DNA of 64,000 nt from JAGQRJ01 sp041402045. GTDB lineage: Bacteria; Planctomycetota; J058. Under the pieces are notes generated by a model. That model was not told the origin of the DNA. It did not search any database and saw only the letters and a program-made list of their open reading frames with translations. The stretch's first letter is position 1; the number at the start of each line of letters is the position of its first letter. Made by a program: the position numbers and the translations under genes. Below are positions 29,201 to 36,967 of the stretch, in pieces. Where the stretch lies: assembly GCA_041402045.1 (NCBI GenBank), contig JAWKSZ010000038.1, forward strand, positions 10,913 to 74,912, in the 5' to 3' direction.

Positions 29201-30060
29201 AGCTCGGTGTTGGCCTGGGCGAAGGTCTTGAGCTGAGTGAAGTTCTTGGCGGCCTCGCGGGCGGCCTCGCGGGCGGCGTTGGCCTCGGCCTCCGCCTCGC
29301 GCTTGCGCTTCTCGTTGAGCAGGTCCTGCCAGGCCTCGAGGCGCTTGGTGGCCTCGCTCAGCCGGCGCTGCGCCAGGTCGCGCCGCGCCGGGAGCAGCTC
29401 CAGCCGCGCCGAGTAGCTGCTGAGCTCGGCCTCGTGCAGCTCGATCAGCGCCCGCACCTCGCGCAGGTGCGCCACGCGCTCGAGGCGCCGGGCGAGGGCG
29501 GCGCTGTCCGTGCGCTGCACCGGGGGCTCGCCCGCGAGCTCGGTCTGGAGGCGCATGAGCTCGGCCCGCGCCGCGGCCTGGGCGCGGTTGAGGTCCGCGC
29601 GCCGGGCGGCGCGGCGCTCGGGCTCGCGCTGCAGGTCCTCGTACTGCACCCGCGCCGCGCGCAAGGCGTCCTCGGCGGCGTTGAACTCCTTCTGGATCTG
29701 GAGCAGGGGCAGCTCGATCGCCACGTCCTCGTCGGGGGCCACGTCGGCGGGCGGGCGCGAGAGCTGGCTGCGGATCGCGGCCAGCTGGAACGGGGCGTTG
29801 CGCTCCAGGTCCAGGTAGCCCGCGGCGCGGTCGCGCGCGTCCTGGGCCGCGTTGAGCGAGGCCAGCGCGGCCTCGAAGTCGGCCAGGGCCTGGGCCCGGG
29901 TCGCGTCGGGCAGCGCGGTGCCGATCGCGGCGATCTCGTTCTGGATCGCCTGGGGGCTGAGCTCGACCCCCGGGGGCAGGTGGTCCTGGTCCTGGGCGCG
30001 GGCGAGGCCGGCGCCCAGGCACAGCGCGAGCCCGAGGGCGAGGAGGGGGTGGCGCGTCAC
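26263..30060 (-). CDS. MscS/MscK-type mechanosensitive channel with large periplasmic domain
   Basis: The 1265-residue protein begins with a signal peptide (VTRHPLLALGLALCLGAGLA). About 470 residues of charged helical/coiled-coil sequence follow, then many membrane helices. A cytosolic Glu/Ala-rich coiled coil and acidic linker interrupt the membrane part. The MscS core is at the C-terminus: FGLQEIFANFVSGLIILFEQ, RLGDAVTIGGVSGRV, RATTITDWDRKELIIPNK and the beta-domain. This resembles MscK/YbiO-class channels that release solutes under hypo-osmotic stress. The GTG start overlaps the stop of the glycosidase-like gene (GTGA), so the longer upstream frame is not used. Confidence 0.9.
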   Translation of the reverse strand: MTRHPLLALGLALCLGAGLARAQDQDHLPPGVELSPQAIQNEIAAIGTALPDATRAQALADFEAALASLNAAQDARDRAAGYLDLERNAPFQLAAIRSQLSRPPADVAPDEDVAIELPLLQIQKEFNAAEDALRAARVQYEDLQREPERRAARRADLNRAQAAARAELMRLQTELAGEPPVQRTDSAALARRLERVAHLREVRALIELHEAELSSYSARLELLPARRDLAQRRLSEATKRLEAWQDLLNEKRKREAEAEANAAREAAREAAKNFTQLKTFAQANTELASARADLADALVTAGTRLVKRRAELSRLRTQFHGIRRKLKVAGLTNAMGQVLRRQYLDLPDVSELRSQAAVEQDALAKAQFDLYEYEELRVDVGDLDAALGLVLFDAPVYPSDPHYPQIVGVARELVVARRDLLDALIREDTAYANTLLELNTVTQDLEAASEAYSTYIEERVLWVRSVVGPLHPDPQSTVDAALWFVSPQSWQRVLSTTWRHLTKDLGETGGKILIALLLGVLFVWGRRELNRVGNRDPRRVGFGMVLYASLLTVLVVLPVPGWCWLVANVLEATHQQPPLGFALASGLRAISVILLPVMWMWFLLRPKGLAEVHLFWPAAAVAAARRELTWLLPATLPFLFAIAVLERAGNTAHEESLGRLAFTAVMILTSVASARVFAKGGPVIRELRARNEDGWLFRLRRFWFPLLVGLPWILVFAAWAGYYYTAIMLSQRLQASLWLVLATILVHAYAMRWLDIARWKLVLEHRAAKRERERLEAERAAKEAAEREAAERAAQEAEERERAAKQAEAAEEAAAQEAENAGVVLARAQQPSEPEPEDEPDPTEAPSLAPVRPADPDDLPQVPHEEEDLDLPSWNEQTQQLFRSLVGLTIVCGLYWIWSSALPALVILDRVQIWPEAQFLPPPDDSEAYAALERRGIQAPEDTEEAPAAPGDAPVESEEGGGGPSPLPTPGGESSELDGIVSALQNRVTLADLGLGLLLVAVTILVSRNLPGLLEFLLLRRLPLNSAGRYATSTILRYLIVMIGMGMAFGAIGIGWSQVQWLAAALTFGLAFGLQEIFANFVSGLIILFEQPIRLGDAVTIGGVSGRVSRIRIRATTITDWDRKELIIPNKAIVTGEVINWSLSDTMLRIIIEVGVAYGSNTELARNLLLEIARKHPNVIDDPPPAAQFTAFGASTLDYQLKVFVPSPEYVWEVRHQLLTRIDEVYREHGIEIAFPQTDLHLRSIDGAVLERLGGAGEPKSPASN

Positions 30061-31571
30061 TTGGCGTCGCTCCCGGCGGGCTTCCACCACTCGAGCAGCG
30101 CGCGGTACTTCGGCGCGTCACCCCGGCGGTCGTAGACGGAGTCGAGGTGGCCCCAGGACCCCGAGCGCGCGTCCTGGGCGCTGGCCAGGCTGTAGGCGCA
30201 GAACACGCCGCCGCCCAGCGAGCGCCAGTGCGCGAACAGGTCGGCGTAGAGCCCCTCGATCGCGGGGGCGGTCTGGGCCCGGGTCAGGGCCGGGCGGTTC
30301 GCGGCGCCCTTGTCGTAGTTCACCAGGTGCTGGCCGCCCTCGTAGGCCACGAGCCCCAGCCCGGCCTCGCTGGCCAGGGCCGCGATCTTCTCCAGGGCGG
30401 GCTTCTGGCGCTGCTCCCAGGACGCGCGGAGCTGGGCCACGATCGCCTCGCCGTCGGCGTCGGGGTCGATCGCCTTGACCTCGGGCTGGGGCAGGGCCAC
30501 GTAGTACGCGGGGGCGAAGGCGTCGGCCTCCCCCGGGGCGAAGGCCCGGATCACCTGGCCCGAGTAGCCGGCGTTGGCGGCCTGGGTCGCGACCACCCGC
30601 ACCAGGCGCTCCGGGGGCAGGGCCTGGGCGAAGGCCGCGAACGCGCGCTTGCAGCGCCCGGCGTACTTCTCGGCGAAGGAGCCGCCGGGGGCGTTGGCCT
30701 CGACCCATTTCCGCTGCTGGAAGGTCCCGTTCCACACCTCGTTGGAGTACTCCAGGTAGACCGTGAGCTCGGGCTCGAGCTCCTGGGCCACGAGCGCCGC
30801 GGCCTCGCGCAGGAAGGCGTCGTCGGCCTGGTGCGGGACGCAGAACCACAGGTCGGCGTCGAGCTCGTTGCAGAGCGCGATCAGGAGCTCGTAGGCCACG
30901 CCCTGCTCGCGGTCCTGGGTGGGGGGGGTGGGGAGGGTCCGGTCCTGCCAGCGCACGAGGGGCGAGTTGTTGGTGCGCTGCCAGTCCATGAAGCGCACGG
31001 TGCCGAAGGGGCGGACCGCGTCGAGGAAGGCCTGGTTCCACACCCGCGACCCGTCCTCGTAGCCCGGGAGCCACACCTTCACGTCGCGGATCGGGTCCTG
31101 GGGGTCCTGGGACACGATCTTGAGCAGGATCCCCTGGTCCGAGGGGGTCACGTCGAGCTCGAGCCGCCCAGGCGCCTCGCTCGCGACCGCGGCGTCCCAG
31201 TCGAGCTTCAGCTCGCCGGTGCCGCGGTAGGTGCACACGTAGCGCCCGGCGGGGTACTTCCCGGCCAGGCTGCGCAGGAGGATCGTGGCCGCGCCGCGGC
31301 CGTCCTTCAGCACCGGCCAGCCGTCGTCGGTGAGCTCGAGGGGCTCGTCCAGGGACCAGGGCTGGGTCGAGCCCGCGCGCTGGTGGATCCAGGGGGCCGA
31401 GAGCCGGAACACGTCGGCGAAGGGCACCTCCCGCGAGTAGTGGCAGGCCTTGGAGAGGTTGATCCCGCGGCGCTTGTGGGGGGGGCCGGGGAGCTCCGGG
31501 GCCGGGTCCTGGGCCGGGGCGGTGCAGGCCGAGAGCGCGAGCAGGAGCAGGGCGAACAGGCGGGGGATCAT
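30057..31571 (-). CDS. Glycoside-hydrolase-like (TIM-barrel) lipoprotein
   Basis: The 504-residue protein carries a lipoprotein signal (LLLLALSAC, lipidated Cys16). The C-terminal 350 residues look like a clan GH-A barrel: TVRFMDWQRTNNSPLVRW, ELTVYLEYSNEVWNGTF with a plausible acid/base Glu after Asn-Glu, and GLVAYEGGQHLV with a possible nucleophile Glu. Similar proteins are often annotated as cellulose-binding. The substrate is unknown. It would be anchored to the outer face of a membrane. It is coupled to the MscS-type gene by GTGA and lies one base from the short-chain dehydrogenase stop upstream. Confidence 0.7.
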   Translation of the reverse strand: MIPRLFALLLLALSACTAPAQDPAPELPGPPHKRRGINLSKACHYSREVPFADVFRLSAPWIHQRAGSTQPWSLDEPLELTDDGWPVLKDGRGAATILLRSLAGKYPAGRYVCTYRGTGELKLDWDAAVASEAPGRLELDVTPSDQGILLKIVSQDPQDPIRDVKVWLPGYEDGSRVWNQAFLDAVRPFGTVRFMDWQRTNNSPLVRWQDRTLPTPPTQDREQGVAYELLIALCNELDADLWFCVPHQADDAFLREAAALVAQELEPELTVYLEYSNEVWNGTFQQRKWVEANAPGGSFAEKYAGRCKRAFAAFAQALPPERLVRVVATQAANAGYSGQVIRAFAPGEADAFAPAYYVALPQPEVKAIDPDADGEAIVAQLRASWEQRQKPALEKIAALASEAGLGLVAYEGGQHLVNYDKGAANRPALTRAQTAPAIEGLYADLFAHWRSLGGGVFCAYSLASAQDARSGSWGHLDSVYDRRGDAPKYRALLEWWKPAGSDAK

Positions 31572-31572
31572 G

Positions 31573-32325
31573 TCAGAGTTCCTGCTGGGTGGGGCGCATG
31601 AGCACGTCGTGGATCTGCACGTGGTCGGGGGTGCACAGCGCGTAGCGCACGGCGCCGGCGACGTCCTCGGGGGTCAGCATGGGGTAGTCCACGGGCTTCC
31701 CGGCGGGGTCGCCCTCGGGCAGCCCGTGCATCGTGCGGTGGAAGTCGGTCTCGACGAACCCCGGGCTGATCGCGGTGACCCGCACCCGGTCCGCGCCCTG
31801 CTGCTGCAGCTCGCGGCGCAGGCCCTCGGTCAGCGCGCGCACCGCGAACTTGCTCGCGGCGTAGACCCCGCCGGTGCCCCCGGCGACCCGGTGCCCCGAG
31901 AGGCTCGAGACGTGGACCACGTGGCCGCGGCCGCGGGCGAGCATGTCCCGGGTCGCCTCGCGGGTGCACACGCACAGCGCGAGCACGTTCACGTCGAGCA
32001 TGGTCCGCCAGTCCTCGGCGTCCCCCGAGAGCAGGGGCGCGGCCTTGCCCAGCCCGGCGTTGTTGACGAGCACGTCGACCCCGCCCCAGCGCTCGCGGAC
32101 CTGGGCGAAGGTCGCCTCGATCGCGGCCACGTCGCGGAGGTCGAGGGCCAGGGGCCACACCGCCTCGCCGTGGGCGGCGGCCAGGGCGTCGAGGCGGGGC
32201 TGATCGCGCCCGCAGGCGACCACCCGCAGCCCGAGGTCGACCAGCATGTCGACCACGGCCCGCCCGATCCCGCGGGTCGCGCCGGTCACCAGCGCGACCC
32301 GGCCCTTGAAGCGCTCCTCGCCCAC
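31573..32325 (-). CDS. Short-chain dehydrogenase/reductase
   Basis: The protein has 250 residues with the classical SDR layout: cofactor motif TGATRGIG near residue 14, structural NNAG, catalytic Ser in HVVHVSSLSG and the YAASK active-site motif, then SPGFVETDF. It should catalyse NAD(P)-dependent oxidation or reduction of an alcohol/ketone; the substrate is unknown. A basic residue (Arg) follows the first strand region (ACGRD), which favours NADP(H). The start is GTG. It is the first gene of the SDR-glycosidase-MscS-kinase series on the minus strand. Confidence 0.87.
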   Translation of the reverse strand: MGEERFKGRVALVTGATRGIGRAVVDMLVDLGLRVVACGRDQPRLDALAAAHGEAVWPLALDLRDVAAIEATFAQVRERWGGVDVLVNNAGLGKAAPLLSGDAEDWRTMLDVNVLALCVCTREATRDMLARGRGHVVHVSSLSGHRVAGGTGGVYAASKFAVRALTEGLRRELQQQGADRVRVTAISPGFVETDFHRTMHGLPEGDPAGKPVDYPMLTPEDVAGAVRYALCTPDHVQIHDVLMRPTQQEL

Positions 32326-32386
32326 CGCACCCTCCTCGGAGGGCGCACTTTACCGCGGGCTGCGGGGAACGGGGGCTCGCGTCAGG

Positions 32387-32854
32387 TCAGTTGGGGCGGG
32401 GGTGGGCCCGTGACTCTTCGATCCCGCGCAGGATCCGCTCTTGGCCGCGGAGGATCGACTCGTGCTGCTCCCAGGTGATCATGGACTTCTTGACCAGGAC
32501 CTCGCCCACCCGCAGCCGGCGGCCGGTGCGCTCCTGGATCTTGAGCGCGAGCTCCAGGTCGTCCTGGGTCACGAAGCGGTTCTTGACCGCCAGCCGGCCG
32601 TAGAGGGTCTCGACGCTGGCCGGGTCGTAGATCTCCTGAGCGCGGAGCACCGCCTGCACCTGCTCGGCGGAGAGCAGCTCCAGCCCCTCGCACACCTCGC
32701 CCAGGGACGGGGTGGCGCCGGCCTCGCGCGCCTCGGCCTGGGCCTTGAGCGCGCGGTCGAGGTCGCGCCGGGTGATCATGAACAGGCGCACGGCGAGCTC
32801 TCCGAACAGGAACTCCGCGTCTTGCCCTCGGTCGCGTTCTACGGTCATAACCAT
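32387..32854 (-). CDS. Small protein made of MshEN/GspE-N-like repeats
   Basis: The 155-residue protein contains four copies of a 35-40-residue motif of the form LGELL...ITxxxLxxALxxQ: LFGELAVRLFMITRRDLDRA, LGEVCEGLELLSAEQVQAVL, LYGRLAVKNRFVTQDDLELA and RVGEVLVKKSMITWEQHES. This is the pattern of the N-terminal domain of GspE/PilB-type ATPases, some of which bind c-di-GMP. Here it stands alone without an ATPase. A related pair of repeats occurs in the DUF4388 protein at about 41.3 kb. It is cytosolic. ATG 32854 follows GGAGGTG by about ten bases. It is divergent from the ferredoxin gene. Confidence 0.65.
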   Translation of the reverse strand: MVMTVERDRGQDAEFLFGELAVRLFMITRRDLDRALKAQAEAREAGATPSLGEVCEGLELLSAEQVQAVLRAQEIYDPASVETLYGRLAVKNRFVTQDDLELALKIQERTGRRLRVGEVLVKKSMITWEQHESILRGQERILRGIEESRAHPRPN

Positions 32855-32959
32855 TCGCCCGGCACCTCCGCCGATCCCTAGCCCGGGATCCTAAACCACA
32901 CGCGCGCGGTGCAAAGCAGGTTTAGCGAAAGTACACTCGGGCAACAGAAGACGAGCGCC

Positions 32960-33376
32960 ATGGCACAGGACGAACAAGGACGGTCGCTGGAGCAGATCGC
33001 GAGCACGCTCGGGGTCGGCGAATACACGCGGCACATGCTGCTCTGCGTGGGGCCCAGCTGCTGCAGCGAGACCGCGGGGCTCGAGACCTGGAGCTACCTC
33101 AAGACCCGGCTCAAGGAGCTGATCCGCCGCGGGCAGCTCCCGCGGACCGAGGTCTACCGCTCCAAGGTCGGCTGCCTCAGGATCTGCGCCGGGGGGCCGG
33201 TCATGGTCGTCTACCCCGAGGGCACCTGGTACCACTCGGTGACCCCCGAGGTGTGCGAGCGGATCCTGGACGAGCACATCCTGGGCGGGACCCCGGTCCA
33301 GGACTACGTGTTCGCCAAGAACCCGCTGCCCAAGGGCAAGCCGATCCCGGGGATCGAGGACGCCGAGACCGACTGA
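32960..33376 (+). CDS. Thioredoxin-like 2Fe-2S ferredoxin
   Basis: The 138-residue protein matches the COG3411 thioredoxin-fold ferredoxins. Its cluster ligands are Cys29 and Cys34 (CVGPSCC) and Cys72 and Cys76 (GCLRICAGGP), followed by VMVVYPEGTWYHSVTPE, all characteristic. It would carry one [2Fe-2S] cluster for electron transfer in the cytosol. ATG 32960 (MAQDEQG) is chosen; a frame starting 51 bases earlier reaches into the promoter region, where a short AT-richer stretch with TACACT (32932-32937) may be a -10 box. Confidence 0.87.
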   Translation: MAQDEQGRSLEQIASTLGVGEYTRHMLLCVGPSCCSETAGLETWSYLKTRLKELIRRGQLPRTEVYRSKVGCLRICAGGPVMVVYPEGTWYHSVTPEVCERILDEHILGGTPVQDYVFAKNPLPKGKPIPGIEDAETD

Positions 33377-33438
33377 GGCGCTGACCCCGCGCTTGACTCC
33401 CTGCGGGGGTCCGTAGGCTGGAGCCCAGGAGGTCCTCC

Positions 33439-33892
33439 GTGATCCGCTCTGCTCTCGCCTGGCTCACCGACGCGCGCCGCCGCGCCCTCGAGTCCACGGC
33501 CCTGCTCCTGCTGCGCCTGGGCGCCGGCGGGACCATGCTCTTCGCCCACGGCCTGGGCAAGCTGACCTCCTTCGGGGAGAAGGCCAGCACGTTCCCGGAT
33601 CCTCTCGGGGTGGGCAACAAACACCCTGAGCATGGCCCTGGCCGTGTTCGCGGAGTTCTTCTGCGCCGCGCTCGTGGTCCTCGGGCTGGGCACGCGCCTG
33701 GCCTTGATCCCGCTGATCACGACCATGCTCGTGGCCATGCTCCTCGTGCACGGGGCGGACCCCTGGCCGAAGAAGGAGCCGGCGTTCGTCTACCTGGTCA
33801 TGTTCGGGACCTTGTTCCTGTGCGGGCCCGGGCGCTGGTCCCTCGACGCGCAGCTGGTCGAGCGGCTGAAGGCGAAGAAGGCGGAGGAGTGA
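33439..33892 (+). CDS. DoxX-family membrane protein (frameshifted)
   Basis: The GTG start has GGAGGTCCTCC just upstream. The first 60 residues (LLLRLGAGGTMLFAHGLGKL, FPDPLGVG) are the DoxX N-terminal helix and loop. The remainder, MALAVFAEFFCAALVVLGLG with two more helices and a Lys-rich tail, is in another frame. The shift is at about 33615-33624 (AACAAACACC); removing one A reads GVGNNTLSMALAVFAEF. The restored protein would be about 150 residues with four membrane helices. DoxX proteins have varied redox-linked roles, and the adjacent ferredoxin is consistent with that. Confidence 0.75.
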
Positions 33893-34008
33893 TCGGGGCT
33901 GGCGCACCTCGCTCGCCGTTGAAGGCATTCACGGCTCGGGAGCGGGCCCTGGCAGTGAGGAAGTACCAGGACATGTTGGACGCAGACCACTGGCGCCGTT
34001 GCAGGTAG
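33893..34008 (+). pseudogene. Possible C-terminal remnant of a toxin domain
   Basis: Between the DoxX stop and the next ATG there is an open stretch ending SPLKAFTARERALAVRKYQD, a few more residues and a TAG directly before the immunity-like ATG. The dense basic helix, the position immediately upstream of an Imm11-like gene and the lack of any start of its own fit a leftover end of a polymorphic toxin whose main part is missing. The homology is not proved; this is read from context and residue character. Confidence 0.35.
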
Positions 34009-34544
34009 ATGACCGCGTTCTTCAGACTCAGCGAATGCGACGAAAGCGCTCCCGTCTTAGTCACTGCTCCTATGCCGGATATCAAAGCTGGGGCGAGGGT
34101 CTCAAACTGGACCCCCCTCACTTGCGTCCTCGAAGGGCCCGGCCTCGACCTGCATCGTTCTGACGAAGGTGTGCTCGTCGTATCGGAGCGGTTTCGGCAA
34201 GTGGTTGCCGAGGTGGACCCCGAGAAGCATGCGCGGCGAGTCCAATTCTTGCCCCTGGCGCTTGAGGAAAACGGATCTCGCCAGGCGTACTACTTCTTGC
34301 ACGTGCCAGTCTGGTCAGACGTGCTCAACCAGGAGCACACGGTGTTCTTGGAGCCAGCTGGCCGCTGGCTCCGCCCATGCATCGACCCAGACAAAGCAAG
34401 TGATTTGACCTCTTCCAGATTAGCCCCAATGAGATAGCTGTTTTCGTATCCAAGCGATTCAAGGATGCGGCGGTTCAGGCCAACCTGGAAGGAGTGGAGT
34501 TCCTCTTAGCTCTCTCCATCACGTTTCTTGACCGCGCACGGTAG
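34009..34544 (+). pseudogene. Imm11 (DUF1629)-like immunity protein, frameshifted
   Basis: The frame from ATG 34009 encodes MTAFFRLSECDESAPVL, then LHRSDEGVLVVSERFRQVV, VQFLPLALEENGSRQAYYFL and HVPVWSDVLNQEHTVFLE, the flow of DUF1629/Imm11 proteins found beside polymorphic toxins. It ends early at 34437. The family's usual C-terminal segment (ISPNEIAVFVSKRFKDAAVQ, then NLEGVEFLLALS) continues in another frame to TAG 34542-34544, so about one base is missing near 34405-34420. Third codon positions are much richer in A and T than in neighbouring genes, which suggests transfer. The rescued length is about 178 residues. Confidence 0.5.
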
Positions 34545-34694
34545 ACGAACAGCCTGGCGAACCCAACCCAGGGTAGTGCCAAGCTCTTGGGTCAGGTCAC
34601 CCACCCGTTCCCGCAGATACGCAGCCTCGTCCTAGACACACCGCTGGCCTCCCAGGCGCGCTTGAGTTCTTGGAGTCGCGAGTCGCTCACCCCC
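34545..34694. other. Non-coding stretch between immunity-like gene and tandem repeat
   Basis: These 150 bases contain no frame with gene-like composition and no ribosome-binding site. They look like decayed accessory DNA joining the immunity remnant to the repeat array. Confidence 0.4.
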
Positions 34695-34911
34695 TGGACC
34701 CGGTTGGGGCTCCCAGGGGGTGGGTCGACCGACCCCGTGGACCCGGTTGGGGCACCCAGGGGTGGGTCGACCGACCCCGTGGACCCGGTTGGGGCTCCCA
34801 GGGGGTGGGTCGACCGACCCCGTGGACCCGGTTGGGGCTCCCAGGGGGTGGGTCGACCGACCCCTGGCCCGGGTTGGGGCCCGCGGGGGGGGGGGCCCCC
34901 CACCCCTGGGG
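34695..34911. repeat. 43-bp tandem repeat, four units plus a degenerate fifth
   Basis: Units begin at 34695, 34738, 34780 and 34823 and are 42-43 bases long; each starts TGGACCCGGTTGGGG and ends GGGTCGACCGACCCC. A fifth, diverged unit from 34865 runs into a long G tract followed by C. Each unit holds the palindrome GGTCGACC, so each can form a small hairpin. Units differ by only one or two bases, which implies recent expansion by slippage or unequal exchange. Confidence 0.9.
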
Positions 34912-34921
34912 GTCTTCCGGC

Positions 34922-35028
34922 GGTCCGCGGGCGGGGGTAAACCCCGCCCCTACAGCGTGTTGGGGGATCCCGCCCGGGCAGCACAGCGTATCCAGAGGTA
35001 GGGGCGGGGTTTATCCCCGCCCGCGGCC
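34922..35028. mobile_element. MITE-like element with near-perfect 31-bp inverted ends
   Basis: The left arm (34922-34953) and right arm (34998-35028) are inverted copies containing GCGGGGNTAAACCCCGCCCC, each arm itself being a palindrome, around a 44-base centre without an ORF. The right end lies one base from the stop codon of the transglutaminase gene, and the left end touches the tandem repeat. It resembles small non-autonomous elements or REP-type repeats; no transposase of its own is present. Confidence 0.65.
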
Positions 35029-35029
35029 G

Positions 35030-36967
35030 TCAGCGCGGCGGGGCCTCCGGGGCCGGCTCCTCGGCGGGGGCTTCCTCCTGCGCGGGCGCCCACGAGCGGC
35101 GCAGGATCTCCTCGAACTGCTTCAGGACCTCGGGCGGTCCACTGGCGGCGACGCGGATCATCTTCCGATCCAGGTGCAGCATGGCGCGCACGCGGTTGCC
35201 GGTGCGGGAGAGCGAGGCCGGGAGCCCGGCGTATTCGCTGACCCCACCCCAGGCCTGGAGCTCGGCGCCCTGGTCGGCGTAGGCGCTCACGCTCGCCTGG
35301 AACCCCTCCGCGCGCAGGCCGAGGCTCGAGCCGCTGAAGGTGACCTCCCACTCCTTGGGCACCCCCTCGAGGCGCACGCCGGTGAGCACGTTCTCGTGGA
35401 CCCCGGCCTCGGGGTCCGAGAGCGTGTAGTTCTCGCGCAGGCGCAGGTCGTAGCGTCGGCCGTGCTCCTCGATCGCGGTGGTCACCAGCCGCATGCGGCC
35501 CTGAGCCCGGGCGCTGACGACCCCTGGCCCCTTGCCGGGCACGTCCTGGTAGCCGAAGAACAGGTAGCGCGCGCCGCCGCCGACCTCGCCGGTGGTGGGG
35601 TCCGCGGCGATCCACTGCCCGACCCAGATCTCGGCCCAGGCGTGGGCGCCCCAGATCGAACCCAGACACACGTAGCCCGAGCAGCGCCGGGCGGGGATCC
35701 CCGCCGCGCGGCAGAGCGCGACGAAGAGCACCGCGTGCTCGGAGCAGTCGCCCTCGCGGTCGCGGAGGATCGTGAGCGCCGTGGTCTGCCCCACGTCGGG
35801 GCTGCGCTTGGCCAACGACGAGTAGACGAAGCGCGCGAGCTTGTAGGCCGCGCGCTTGAGGTTCGTCTCGTCGCCGATCACCTGCTTCGCGGTGGCCACG
35901 AGCTCCGGGTGGTCGCAGCACAGGAGCACCGTGGGCTCGAGCTCGCGGGCGAAGCGCTCGCGGTCGACGGGCAGGCTCGCGCACGCCTCCTCGGGCGCGT
36001 CGTACTTGGTCAGCTCGAGGGCGTAGACCTGCCCGGTCTCGGGCTGGCCGCGCACCGAGACGACCTTGCTCCAGGGGGAGTCGGGGAACTCGGGCTGCTC
36101 GCGCTCGGGGTCCGGCTGCAGGTAGAGCAGGACCTCGGTCTTGTCCGCGGTGAACAGGCGCTCGAGCTGCGGGGTCGCGGGGCTGGTGATCGTGTACTCC
36201 GCCGCGCGCACCGGCATGTCCTCGGCCTGCTGACGGGTCACGCGCCGGTAGGTCGTGCCGCCCTCGACCCGCAGCTTGACGAAGGCGCCCTGGTCGTCGA
36301 GCCAGAGCGTGGTCTGCGCGCCGCTGGCCGGGTCGCGCTCGAGGACTGGGGTCGCCTGCAGCGGTCCGGCCTCCCCCTCGACGGTCTCCGGCTCGCCGAT
36401 CGTCAGCACGTGCTCGCGCGTGCCGCGCGCGGCGACGTCGAGCAGGCGCAGGCTCGCGGTGTCCCCCGCGCGCAGCGAGCCCGCGCGGAGCAAGGGGCCC
36501 ACGAAGCTCTCGGCGTCGGTGGACACCGGCTCCGCGAGCTCGACCCGCACGGTCTGCGCCGGCTGGCCGACCACCTGGCTCACGTGGGTGTAGCCGTGGC
36601 CGTCCCAGGTCAGCTCCTCCACGCTCTGGCGCGCGCCCTCCTGGGACACGCTCTTCTGCCACCACAAGGTCCCGTCGTAGCCGCGCTCGAGCTCGATCTC
36701 GACCCGGGTCTCGAACACGGTCTTGTAGCCCGACATGTTGCGGGTCTGCCGGCGCACGACGGTGGTCTGGTCGCGCAGGCTGGGCTGCCCTTGGAAGGTC
36801 GAGGGCGCCCAGGTGACCTTGCTGTAGCCGAGCTTCTGCCCGCCGCGCTGGATCTCGTAGTAGCGCTCGACGACCGAGCCCTCGAGGGAGGAGACCGGGG
36901 CCACGTCCTGCCCGCGGGCGAGGCCGGCGAGCGCGAGGCCGAGGAGGAGAAGCGTCGTGCGCGTCAT
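35030..36967 (-). CDS. Secreted transglutaminase-like protein
   Basis: The 645-residue protein has a signal peptide (MTRTTLLLLGLALAGLARG), an approximately 330-residue beta-rich N-terminal region and a transglutaminase-like cysteine protease core. The core has catalytic Cys in REGDCSEHAVLF, His in GAHAWAEIWVG and Asp in WIAADPTTG. A C-terminal beta domain and Glu/Pro-rich tail follow. The triad is complete, so it could cleave or cross-link peptides outside the cytoplasm. ATG 36967 has a purine-rich site (AGGGGGC) upstream; a 35-codon extension is rejected. No adjacent operon partner is visible. Confidence 0.83.
   Translation of the reverse strand: MTRTTLLLLGLALAGLARGQDVAPVSSLEGSVVERYYEIQRGGQKLGYSKVTWAPSTFQGQPSLRDQTTVVRRQTRNMSGYKTVFETRVEIELERGYDGTLWWQKSVSQEGARQSVEELTWDGHGYTHVSQVVGQPAQTVRVELAEPVSTDAESFVGPLLRAGSLRAGDTASLRLLDVAARGTREHVLTIGEPETVEGEAGPLQATPVLERDPASGAQTTLWLDDQGAFVKLRVEGGTTYRRVTRQQAEDMPVRAAEYTITSPATPQLERLFTADKTEVLLYLQPDPEREQPEFPDSPWSKVVSVRGQPETGQVYALELTKYDAPEEACASLPVDRERFARELEPTVLLCCDHPELVATAKQVIGDETNLKRAAYKLARFVYSSLAKRSPDVGQTTALTILRDREGDCSEHAVLFVALCRAAGIPARRCSGYVCLGSIWGAHAWAEIWVGQWIAADPTTGEVGGGARYLFFGYQDVPGKGPGVVSARAQGRMRLVTTAIEEHGRRYDLRLRENYTLSDPEAGVHENVLTGVRLEGVPKEWEVTFSGSSLGLRAEGFQASVSAYADQGAELQAWGGVSEYAGLPASLSRTGNRVRAMLHLDRKMIRVAASGPPEVLKQFEEILRRSWAPAQEEAPAEEPAPEAPPR

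Noticed and set aside
26338..30135. A 1265-codon plus-strand frame opposite the MscS-type gene
   Set aside because: It is a shadow frame; the opposite strand has a signal peptide, membrane helices and the MscS core.
34695..34911. CRISPR array
   Set aside because: The units are contiguous with no unique spacers, and no cas genes are near. It is a simple tandem repeat.
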